The translations under genes and the position numbers were made by a program. Positions 46,101-58,100 of a DNA stretch of 64,000 nucleotides are shown in pieces (positions within the stretch are counted from its first letter, which is position 1; every line of letters starts with the position of its first letter). Source of the DNA: Gari tellinella (Eukaryota; Mollusca; Bivalvia; Cardiida; Psammobiidae); assembly GCA_922989275.2 (NCBI GenBank), contig OV277859.1:82332198-82396197 (forward strand). Direction: 5' to 3'. The notes beneath the pieces were generated by a model, which was given only the letters and a program-made list of their open reading frames with translations, made no database searches and had not been told where the DNA came from.

Positions 46101-49100
46101 AGTATCCAGCCTGTAATAAGTTACACATAAGCAATACTTGTAATTCAAAGACATACATGTATAAGGACCTCCTTGACATTATAATCAGCAATGCCTAGAA
46201 AGTGTACATGTAACATGGACATAGTCTGTTCGCAGGCATAGGGATAAAGTAAAATCAAAGGCCACCCTCTAAGTATTTTGTAAAATACGAGTAGTGTATA
46301 ATGAAAGGTCAACTTCATGTATTGATTCTAATCTGTTATTCAGAAATTAGATGACCACATGGCAAAGTGACCCACAGAAAGTGTTTCTGCATAATAATTC
46401 GAATATGCAAAAAAGCAGAGGCCAATTTATAAGGGAAAAAATAATGAATCCTTCGTAGATTGGATCAGAAGGTAATATCTTTTTAAAAGTTAAATAAGGC
46501 TGAGCTTTTCGATATATTTCCACTGATTTCATAATTATACAGTTCGGTATGAGAAGGATGTAATACATATAATTGTGCATTTCTAACATTCATGAAAGAT
46601 CTTATTCGCTGTTCACCTAAACCCCGTCCTATAAATCAGGGCGGCCATTTCTCCGGATGTCTTCCGAAATCTTCTGATTTGTATCCTAGCAGATGGTACA
46701 TGTAGTTTTGAACAGACTGGAAGTAAAGCAGAATGCGCCTAAATACGCATCCTGTTTTACTTTCAATATCTGTTTTAAGTTTCCTTGTGTCTAGATAATG
46801 ACTATAGTGTAAAATCGCGTTTGAAAAATAGAAAAAATGGGAAATCGACAATATTTCGACTATTTCCTGGCTCGGCAAATTGTCGAACGTCGAAATTCGA
46901 TATAAATTCGACAAAGTGAATGTGTTTAAGATATGTTGAAAGTCGAACGTCGAATTTGGACAAATTTTCGACATTTTGGTAAAAGACCAATGTCAAACGT
47001 CGATATTCGACAATAATTCGACTATTGCACTATCGGGAAATTTGTCGATTGTCGAAAATATACATAAATTAGACACTTTACTGGCTTTGTTGAAATGTCG
47101 AATGTCGAAATTCGACAATATTTCGATTTTTTCCTTGCCAGGCCACTTGTCGAACGTCGAAAGTAGACATAAGGTCGACATAGTGAATGTATTAAAGAAT
47201 TGTTGAAAGAACAATGTCGAATTTCGACAATATTTCGACTTTTCCCGGGTCCGGAAATTGTTGGACGTCGAAATTCGACATAATTTCAACAGAGGGAATG
47301 TGTATTAAGAAATCTTGAATGTTGAACGTCGAATTTCGACAATAGTTCGACTTTTTCCCTTACTTGCAGTTTGTCGAACGTCGAAATTCGACCCTAATTC
47401 GACAATTTGCCGACTTTGTATAAGTGTCGAACGTCGAAATTCGGCATGAGTTCGACAAAGTAATGAGTTTCAGAAATTTTGAATGTCGAACGTCAAATTT
47501 CGACAATATTTCGACTTTTTCTCTTACTTGCAGTTTGTCGAACGTCGAAATTCGACCCTAATTCGACAATTTCCCGACTTTGTATTAATGTCGAACGTCG
47601 AAATTCGACATCGGTTCGACAAAGTAATGTGTTTAAGAAATTTTGAATGTCGAACGTCGAATTTCGACAATGTTTCGACTTTTTCCCTTACTTTCAGTTT
47701 GTCGAACGTCGAAATTCAACCCTAATTCGACAATTCCTGACTTTGTATAAGTGTCGAACGTCGAAATTCGACATCAGTTCGACAAAGTAATGTGTTTCAG
47801 AAATTTTGAATGTCGAACGTCGAATTTCGACAATATTTCGACTTTTTCCCTTACTTGCAGTTTGTCGAACGTCGAAATTCGACCCTAGTTCGACAATTTC
47901 CCGACTTTGTATAAATGTCGAACGTCGAAATTCGACATCAGTTCGACAAAGTAATGTGTTTAAGAAATTTTGAATGTCGAACGTCGAATTTCGACAATGT
48001 TTCGACTTTTTCCCTTACTTTCAGTTTGTCGAACGTCGAAATTCGACCCTAATTCGACATTTCCCGACTTTGTATAAGTGTCGAACGTCGAAATTCGACA
48101 TCAGTTCGACAAAGTAATGTGTTTAAGAAATTTTGAATGTCGGATGTCGAATTTCGACAATATTTCGACTTTTCCCCTTACTTGCAGTTTGTCGAACGAC
48201 GAAATTCGACCCTAATTCGACAATTTCCCGACTTTGTATAAGTGTCGAACGTCGAAATTCGACATCAGTTTGACAAAGTAATGTGTTTAAGAAATTTTGA
48301 ATGTCGAACGTCGAATTTCGACAATATTTCGACTTTTCCCTTACTTGCAGTTTGTCGAACGTCGAAATTCAACCCTAGTTCGACCAAGTCCCGACTTTGT
48401 ATAAATGTCGAACGTCGAAATTCGACATCAGTTCGACAAAGTAATGTGTTTAAGAAGTTTTGAATGTCGAACGTCGAATTTCGACAATATTTTGACTTTT
48501 TCCTTACTTGCAGTTTGTCGAACGTCGAAATTCAACCCTAGTTCGACAATTTCCCGACTTTGTATAAATGTCGAACGTCGAAATTCGACATCAGTTCGAC
48601 AAAGTAATGTGTTTTAAAAATGTTGAATGTCGAAAGTCGAATTTCGACAATATTTCTACATTATGGCAAAGCTGACTTATCGATCGGCAAAATTTGTTAC
48701 ATTATGTGAAAGCTTAAATGTCGAAAGTCGAAATTCGACAGCTGTTCGACCTTTCATTTGTGAAAGGTCGAATGTCGAATTGTCGAATGTCGTGCAAACT
48801 TCACACACCTAATATTTAGTCCGTTGCCGTTTTAGTGTCTACAAATGTGTACCGGCGGACGGTAACACGTTAAAAAGCCCATCCATGGTAATGAGTTCGA
48901 TCCCCCGCCGGACCATGTCCTTCGAATAAGACTTTAAAACAAGGTCCCATGTATCAGTGCTCATGTAAAAGGACCAAAGGTCTCTATGGAAAGAGAGAAT
49001 GCCTATGCACCCGATTCCCTCTCTATCTGACGCCAATTAGCCCAAAGTTGGCAGAAACGGACATAAATCAAAAGCAACAACACAATGAGTGTGTCTTTTG

Positions 49101-52100
49101 ATTAATTTCATAGAAACTCATTAATGAACAATTTGTTTTACTTTAACCTGCTTTAAGCCTAGCGGGTTATCTTTTTTTGATAATAAGAAACAGGCTATTA
49201 GGTAACAGGTTAATATACTCAGATGATACACATTTTTACTATCAGTTTGCTTTAAGCTACTATCTGCTAGGATATAGAAACTATTTCTTATGGTGTATAT
49301 TTATAACTGTATAGAGTGGAACCTACTTTCTTCAGATGTGGAATATTTTACAAATGTTAATAGGCGTATTTCTGCGTCTGAGGGTAGTGGGCTAATACAG
49401 AACACCTTAAAAAATATCGACAAACAGTTGGGACCTTGACCAAACGCCAGTTTGCAAAGTGGACTATAGATGACTACAACGTTGAATTAGATTTAACTAA
49501 ATCAAGTGTACCTGACCAGCAGCCGTCGTTCACCGGTGCAAGCCATTGCCTTGATCGCTGCCATGTCACCGGAAGTCTCGAACAAGTTGAGCATGAACTT
49601 CCATTCTTTCTCACCCCCATAGCGGACTGCATTACAGTATACAAACTCTTGTAGGTCATCGGTTATACTTGCCCTGGATTGATACATGAACGCTGTTGTT
49701 GCTCTGACTCTCTTCAGTCGAACTTACACGTATATCAAAATATCGATAACATGCACTGGTACAGTAAAGAATCTGTTATTCTTTTCCGTTTAAACGCAAA
49801 CGCATTGCACTAAAACATAGAAAATGACAATTTTTCGACAATTTTGACTATTCGTGTTGATCTAAGTGGCAAACAGTTTGGAGCCTGATCAGACGCCGGG
49901 TAATGGCTCCAAACTGTTTGCAATGGAAAAATATTTTTAGCGTAAACGCGTTTATTGGGAATGAATAACGTTTTCTCCCCTGTATAAGTTGCGCTTGCTC
50001 ATATATAACAGATGTACCAGAATGTACTGGTAATTTAGACAAGTTTCTGTGTCCAACTAACCGTAGTCCGTTCGTGTTATTTGGAGATTTCTTTCTATCT
50101 ATAATTAATGTCCTTGATCTTTTTAAAACGAACTGGCTGTGGATATGTGGTATAAATCTCGGACAGCTTATTTTATTTATTTAGGGTGTAATAAGCAATG
50201 GTTTATGTTGGTCGTTTGTGTACGGTGGATGTGGGGCGAGGGGGCGGGGATAACAATGACTTTTAAATTACTAATTTAAGCATGTGATTAATATTTGGAG
50301 TAGTTGATGCATTGTAAAACTAATTTGATAAACTAATGAAATAATTATATAATAATCTGACGAAATTTCACTTATTTATGATTCACGTATATGTAAAACT
50401 ATAACATGGTATTTAAGTAAAACATATACTTTGCTTTCTTTACCTTCACTCTTGCCTTGACAATACTTTTACAGTTTCTAGAATTCATCATTCATCAATC
50501 TGAACATTTCATCAAACCCCTATGTTTTCTGACATGCATTCTTAGAACTTTAATACATGTTGCATTCAGGCTCTACATGCATTCGGGGTTTTCCAAATTT
50601 TTATTTAGTATATGTAGAGTGATCTTGTTTTCCATGCATGGTTGATGTAGATCTATTCGGTTTATTTACATGAAAAAAGAAACAACACACAGATCAAAGA
50701 CGACGGGTGTCAGAAGTCAAAACTCAAAATGCAGTTAGCACAATAACTAAAGTTGTCTCACTTTGTCCCAATGTATAAGCGTGTCAAATATTAAAACAAC
50801 GGGCTGCATGTATATTTATTTACAAACGCACGCGTGTTTGTAATTTGTTTACTGCTAATGGTTTAAATAACCCTTTCGGCGCCGAAGTCGCATAAATGCG
50901 ATTGTGTAAACAGTTTGAATTCTGATCAGACGCCGTGTGAAAAGAGCACTATATAAATCGCAGGGCTCCAGATAAGAGGGAGTAAACTGAACAAATGCAA
51001 CCTTGTCTCACTAATTTCAGTATCAAATTCTATGGTGTTACTACTCATTAGAATCGTCTCGAAGAGACGATTCTAATGAGTAGTGGCACCATAGGGTTTA
51101 ATGCAGAAATAACGATTTCAGTTTTTGAAATACCCCCCCTTATCTGGAGCTCTGAAATCAGGTATGATAGTAATAATAATGGTGATATAAAATATGCCAA
51201 AATAACAAGGGTCCATACAAGAGCCCTCTGATCTTTGTCCTCGCCGCTTGCACATGTCATATAAATAGTTTACAGGTAAAATGTTCGTGAATGAGTTTAA
51301 TGCCAATGCGTACACAAAACAAATCCCACATGCCTGTCATACACGGCTTTGCTTATTTACAGTCGCATGACAATGCCTCTGTCATCCTTCTGACCAGTTT
51401 AAAGACCATCGCGGCAGTTTATGCGAATTTTCAAAAACATTCAGAATTTTTTCTGAAAAATTCAAATGTCTGCATTAAGAGTAACGCATGTAAATCCATT
51501 ACATATAGGGATATCTACAATTGATATATGATAACCGCTTTTAAATGCTAGAATGTCTCCAAATATATACTGTTAAATCGCCAACAATATGTCATTATTC
51601 AATCATTATTAGTATATATCATTAATCTTGGTCGCCAAATGCTGGTATGACCGCACAATTGAACTTATTGAGGTAGAATAAAAAATACAAATTTCAAATA
51701 TAAACTTTGTAATAGAGAATTGGTCAAAGGAATACAACTCAGCATGAGTTGCCTCCACTTGACCGTAAAAACTGAAACTGGTGCGATATTCCTTAAAATT
51801 CAAACACTTACGGCTTTTTGGCCGGGTCGTTCATCCACAGACCAATTTGTGACACGGCAAAGTCAACACTGGCCTTTACTCCGAAATTATAGGACTGTGT
51901 TATTATAAGATTGGCGATACTGAAATGATGACAAAAACTACAATAAACGTCCGCTAGTACAAAATTATATGAGCATAATGTTGCATGTTAGCAGATCTGA
52001 AAATAAGTAATAAAGTGTCTTTGCGACGGAATTGTATATTGCAGAGCTACCCCCGCCTTTAACCCTTTCGCTCTCAATGACGCTTAAAAGCGCTTTGCAA

Positions 52101-55100
52101 ACAGTTTGGACCCTGATAAGATGCCGCGTTACGCGGCGTCTGATCAGGACCCAAACTGTTTGACACTATTTTCGATATTTATTAAGTCATACAACCTTAA
52201 TTGAACTTTGAGACTTGTCTTACAGACAGAGATACAGACGCAGACGACCATAAAGCGGTGAATGTAATAAAAATCTCCCGAATAATTTGATCATGAAAGG
52301 GTTTGGTCCATACCCTGTCAGGAAAGTTTAAGAAATGAAGAAAACAAAATGAGGAGGACCACCATTGCAGCGTTTCATTAGGCTTGTCGTTGCATTCTCT
52401 AGCTTTGCAACAATAGACAATACTCCGAAATAGAAAAAAACAGTATTTGGCGAATGATTTCACTAAGCATGTTATAACGTTCTTTCAAAATTATGTTGGA
52501 ATATAATGGTTTCATTGACACCTGAAACATAAAATAAACAAATTGCTTCAAATTAAAATTGCCGTCAAATGAATTGTGGATATATCGTTAGATGAATCAA
52601 ATACATATGTAACTCAATTAAAGATCTCTTCATTTGACTGAACGCAACTTTGATAAATTGAATATATCGTCAAATAATTGAACACATATGTGCAGAACAG
52701 AAACCAGGCAACTCGGTATCTAGCCAGACACCAAACTATTTGTCTCTCCGTTTAACGAGGAGCACCAACATGTTTAAATGCTGTTTTTTTATTTTTTGAA
52801 CAGGAAATAAAAAACGTCACCGCCCTTGTAATCAAATAGCCTTCAAGTAAAAACAAATATACTTTACATTGTCGTCAATTCTCTAAAAGATTGAGGCTGT
52901 GCAGTACAGCAAAAACTAATACAGTGTTCCCTCTCTACAACGACATCCAGTGGGAGACACAGATTGTGTGTGTTGTTCGGAGGGAGTCGTTATAGAGAGG
53001 GAATATAAAGCCTGGGCTTACATTTGCAAACAGCTTGAATCCAGATCAGACGCCGCGTAACGCGGCGTCTGATCTGGATCAAGTTGTTTGTCACTCATAA
53101 TTATATTTGTTCTATCAAAATATCCACTTCTATGTAATATTAAGAAAAACAGCAGACGAAAATTTTAAGCAGACGACAATGCAGCAGTAAAACGTAAGAC
53201 ATAATTGTCCGGTTTAGGGAACTGAGACAAGAGTCGTTGTAAGGAGGGAGTCGTTGTTGGGAGGGCCGTTGTAGAGAGGGAACGATGTACTCTACTTTAA
53301 GAGTGGCCGGTGTTAAAAGAATAATAATATACTTTCAGTCCGAATGACCGCTCAGCCGACTGTACAGTTACTTCCCCAATCAGTGAGCTGCCTACAATAT
53401 TGAGCAATCTAATGTAGCCGCAGTACCGGCTCAGACCCTTCACATGTACCCATTTTAATCCCTGGGTGGAGAGGAGAAATTCGCGGTACATGTCTTGCTA
53501 AAATATATTCCAGTTCATCATCGGGCATTCAGAAAAAATCCCCTAGTCAGACCGCTGGTTCGGTGGGGGATCGAACTAACGACCCCTGGTACCGTAGTCA
53601 AATGTATTACCACTTCAACACTACCGCCACTAACTTCATACATGTAGGTATATGTGTTTATCTAATCAGTAGGAGCTTAACACAAACTTTATTCTACGGG
53701 AAATCAACTTAATTCAAACTTGTATTCATCGAGTATTTTGCATGCATTAGCCGTTACCCTTAGCTTGTGTTCAGTCTTTAAACAGGCTGCAGGAATTTTC
53801 TGCATTATTTTCAGTCTATTTCGATAAGCAGCAAACTGTAGTAATACAAAACTACTTTTTCTATGCATTTTAACAAGGCATGACAAAGGTATGAACTGGT
53901 GTTTCTATGAAGGGCAAGTTTCTATGAAGGACAGGTCAATGCGCTCTAAGACGCTTCTCTGCAGGAATAGGTTAGGCGATAGCCAGTCTAACACTAAATA
54001 CGTGTCGTCCACACTACCAGTGTATATTCTTTTCACTGACCCCTTAACCCTTTACCTTATAGAAGCGACTTTTAGCGCATTCCGTTTAATCCTCCGCGGA
54101 AGAAAATAATTCCAGTCTATACAGTCATGAAAATGTCTAAGAAGAAATATTTTCTTAAATCTAGTTGGTGGTAAGTTAAAGCAGGCTGAAAGTAAAGCAG
54201 AATGCGCCTTAGTGCGCATTCTGCTTTACTTTCAACCTGCTTTAAATAGTCAATTATTTTCAAATCTAGAAACAGGCTATAGGGTAAAGGGTTAAGAAAA
54301 GATATACAAATAACGAAAGCTGATTGTTAATACTGTGAGGTTATAATTATAACATTATCCCTTTCCCCCATAGAAGCGCCTTTTAGCACGTTTAATTTAT
54401 TCCTCCACTGAAGAAAATAGTCCCAATTTATACAGTTATGAACATGTTTTATAAGAAATATGTTCTCTATTCTAGCAGATACTAGCTTAAAGCAGGCTGA
54501 AAGTAAAGCAGAATGTGCCCTAAGGCACATTCTGCTTTACTTTCAACCTGCTTTAAATGATCACCTATCTTCAATACAAGAAATCCGCTATGGGGTAAAG
54601 GGTTATAGAGTGCAATACTAAATTTTATCAGACAAGTACACATCAGTCATAATCAATATTTGGACAATGCGAATGAAATTCAGTACAATACGCGTTTATC
54701 TTGTATCGTCACGTGGTAGGAAGAGAAACTTCCAATTGTTTAAATCTAAATGGATGAGAAATAAAAACTCTTACCCCGATGGGTATTCCTCGCTAGATTG
54801 TGACAAACCGGAAACCACTTCATAAGGCTGTTTAAGTAACTCTGCCATGAATTTCTGCAAAGATCAGAAAGGTCAATGCAATGTCAAACCCAACCCAACC
54901 TGCATTCATTAGTTATTGTATAATGATTTAGCTAGATAAACTTAAGGCATTCTAGCCAATACAGTAGCTACTATAAACAACATACAACTAAATTGCAAAT
55001 ATTAGCTACAATGTGGATAGATTGAGAGATGATGAGAAATAGTAACTCAAATACAAATTTAGGATGAGAAAACATAAATAGAGAGTCTAATAATATATAA

Positions 55101-58100
55101 TATTAACAAAAACACTGTGACAGCCTATCAGGAGATGATGGCTTGTCTTATCAAATGTTTATACTTTCACCAGCCTGATGAGAACCATGGAGAGGTATTG
55201 CCTATTTCCTGTTGTGTATTCTATCAGTAAGTTATTCATGCCGTCTGTGAATGAAGGGTTTAATCCACAGGTTAATCTTTCGTGCGATAAATTCAGGGCA
55301 ACCAGAAAATAATTCTGGTTGCCGTGTGGGCAACCAGCTTTTATTAAAATGTGTCGTGCCATGCAGTGCCAAACAAAAAGCGTTGTATCAGCGACAGAAC
55401 ATGAAGAAGTGCTCAGTACTTTCTATTTCAACACAGTGACAAAGTGGTGAATGTACTTTATCCTTATGAATAAGAGTAAGGTTAAGAGAACTTCAGTTTG
55501 TTCTTAGTCGGGTATTGAGAAAGTGCGCATACCTATGTTCAGTGTAGTAGTAAGGCGGTATATTCGATGTTCTGTCTAAGCTTAGCGAGTGCTTGAAAGA
55601 AGATTCGAGTTTCAGGTAAGAGAACCAGTTTAAGCTATACTAGACAGTTTTGAAATAATATAGCCTGTGTTGGCTATAGTAAACAGTTTAAGTAAAAACT
55701 ACAAAAAACAAAACAAGAATGATATAGCCAGTTTAAGTTATAAATGTTTACAAATGATAAAGCCATTTATTAGCTACCATAAATAATTTAAACACGATAT
55801 AGCCACCAAAAACTATACTTAACAGTTTAAAATTGATATACATGTAGTCAGTATAAGATTTAAACAATTCAAAAACGATTACCTACAACAAACGATTTAA
55901 AAACGAAATTATCATTATAAGTTACAATAAACAATTTAATTCATTAAAGCCAAATTATCTACAGTATACAAATAAAAGCAATATAACAAGTATCATCCAA
56001 AATGCACAACTTAGAAACCCATATATAGCCAATATTGTCTACATTGTCTGTTTGCAGACATAGCCGGCGAGAGTCGTCTAGCCAAACAACTAGATCTACA
56101 GGTATCCTTGCTACTGCAAGGGGCTGGGAGTTTCAAGGGAATCACAGGAGCTTATTGAAATTGTCACCACATGTAGGCATCACCATACACAGGCAAGATG
56201 TACTGTTGCACTCAAAATGCACATATCATCTAGTCATTCTGGAACTGGCTGTACCATGTGCGAAAAAGGTATAAGAAGCTCTTGACAAGAACAAGGCAAA
56301 GTAGCAGCCTCATATTAAATAGATCCTATCATAAAGGTTGGAAGATATTGTGCCTATCTAAAGAAACTTCGTACGACATAAGTCAGATTATGAATTTCTA
56401 AATTATTTTTTATTTATCCATCTAATAATGTATTGTGACATCTCTTTGACTTAGTCTTGAAAAAACGATTTAATCGAAATGTCACAGGACATGATTAGAT
56501 GGGGAAATTGTATGTGTTTTAATGTTTTGACTAACGACCGTTTTGTCGTACGACGTTTCGTAAGACAGGTCCCTGGTCCTTGTCTGTTGAAGTACGGTGC
56601 CGATGATTCTTGGCATCATAGGAGCTATCAAAAGAACGGTAATATATGGCATATGCAGGCAAAGAAGATTAGCCTCGCAGTGGCTGTGGCAAAAGAGGGG
56701 GCAGCAATGACATAGCAAACCAGCTCCTGGCTCAGCTTGAGCACCGTTATCGGCACATATCTGGGATACGTTGTCGAAAGCTCCAACACGTCCAGTGAAA
56801 GAGACTCCACCTGATGATGGGGCTTGTTTTGCATTGTAATAACATTGTATCATAGTACAGCGCTCCCTCTCTACAACGACCCTCCAACAACGACACCCTC
56901 CTTACAACGACCTTTGCCGCAGTTCCCTAAACAGGACAATTATGTCTAACGTTTAAATGCTGCAATATCGTCTGCTTAAAATTTCGTCTGCTGATTTTCT
57001 TAAAATTACATATAAGTGGACAATTTGATAGAATTAAGTATAATGACGAGTGACAAACAACTTGAATCCAGAGCAGACGCCGCGTTACGCGGCGTCTGAT
57101 CTGGATTCAAGCTGTTTGCAAATGTAAGCCAAGTTTTTTAATATAACGACTCCCTCCGAACAACGCACACAATCTGTGTCTCCCATTGAGTGTCGTTGTA
57201 GAGAGGGAGCATTGTAATTTGATATTTATTAATCTTAAAATAACAAATTTTTCGATATGCCTTAAGTTCTTTTCCTATGAAACTTTAAAAGTAAGGGAAT
57301 ACCCCAATGTTTGAACAAACGATATGTTTTCGGTCAAAAGGGTTAAGGAATTTGGCGTTGAAAGATTAAAGATTTATCATTTATTGCAATGAAGATGTAA
57401 ATCTTAGAAATGCTACTGCTTCTAGTTCATTTCTCCATGTTCAGATAAACTAGTGGTTAACCCATTACCCCATAGCTTGATTTTAGTTTTGAAATTGGTG
57501 ACCTCTTAAAGCAGGTTGAAAGTAAAGCAGAATGTGCCTTAAGGCACATTCTGCTTTACTTTCAGCCTGCTTTAAGCTACTATCTGCTAGAATATATAAA
57601 CTATTTCTTATGATTCTTATTTGTAACACTATAAATTGGAACTATTTTCTTCAGTAGAGGAATAAATTAAAGGCGTACAAAAGCGTATTTATGGGGTACT
57701 TGGTTAACATTGCCTCTTGGTGAGAATTTCGAAACATATGAGTGACGGTAAATAGAGGGATCTCACCCTTATGTGTCTACACATATACTTATTCCCAGCG
57801 CTGAAATGGTTTATTCCACCATCAAGTTGCAAATGGATTTAGTATATGACAAACAGTGTAGACCTTGAACAGAAGGCTTCATTATCAGTGTTGTTATACT
57901 TTCTGGTCCTTTGGAATCATTGATGTCTGCGCATTTACAGTTGAAAGTTGAATTCCGCTTAAGCTGGTGCTAGGGGGTGTGAACACTGTTGTATATTTCA
58001 GTATTGCTCATGAACAGACTCAATTAAACCGAGTCTGCAATTTTCAGTATTTGCTTTGTTTTCTGTGCTTTCAAAGGATCTCCCCTTATTCAGATTTAGC

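Larger units (their letters stand above)
42346..46829. other. Loop of the foldback element
   Basis: AT-rich, no long open frame. Holds at least five decayed family D MITEs (43101-43344, 43375-43759, 43791-43935, 45459-45703, 46676-46800), GACGAT/ATCGTC motifs near 44917-45105 (ATTATCGTCTCTTAAAGACG), and a duplicated coding-like segment at 44375-44460 and 44665-44765. Confidence 0.7.
39793..48810. mobile_element. Giant foldback-type transposon in an intron
   Basis: Begins AGGTGTGTGAAGTTTGCACG and ends with the exact reverse complement; a perfect 9-bp duplication AATATTTAG flanks it. The outer ~187 bases of the two ends differ at about two positions (near 39926 and 39932). Further in, each arm is tandem 163-166-bp units: nine intervals on the left (landmark TTCTTAAACACATTAC from 39984 to 41458) and eight on the right (47305 to 48613), then decayed units towards the loop. 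Arms ~2.55 and ~1.98 kb; loop ~4.5 kb. Known foldback elements (Drosophila FB) and Mutator-like elements both make ~9-bp duplications and can have long, internally repetitive inverted ends; superfamily here is inferred, and no transposase is visible. Confidence 0.93.

Noticed and set aside
39793..48810. Foldback element as a Polinton/Maverick or viral integration
   Set aside because: Target duplication is 9 rather than 6 bases, arms are tandem repeats, and no polymerase, integrase or capsid-like frame is present.
53704..53886. Candidate aminopeptidase exon (minus, NRLKIMQKIPAAC)
   Set aside because: It resembles the LR..I...AC motif, but exon 51919-51812 already supplies that segment and joins exon 4 in phase; the donor here would be phase-incompatible.
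56479..56853. Overlapping open frames of 78 and 123 codons on opposite strands
   Set aside because: Neither matches a family I know; they lie in an aminopeptidase intron and overlap each other antisense.
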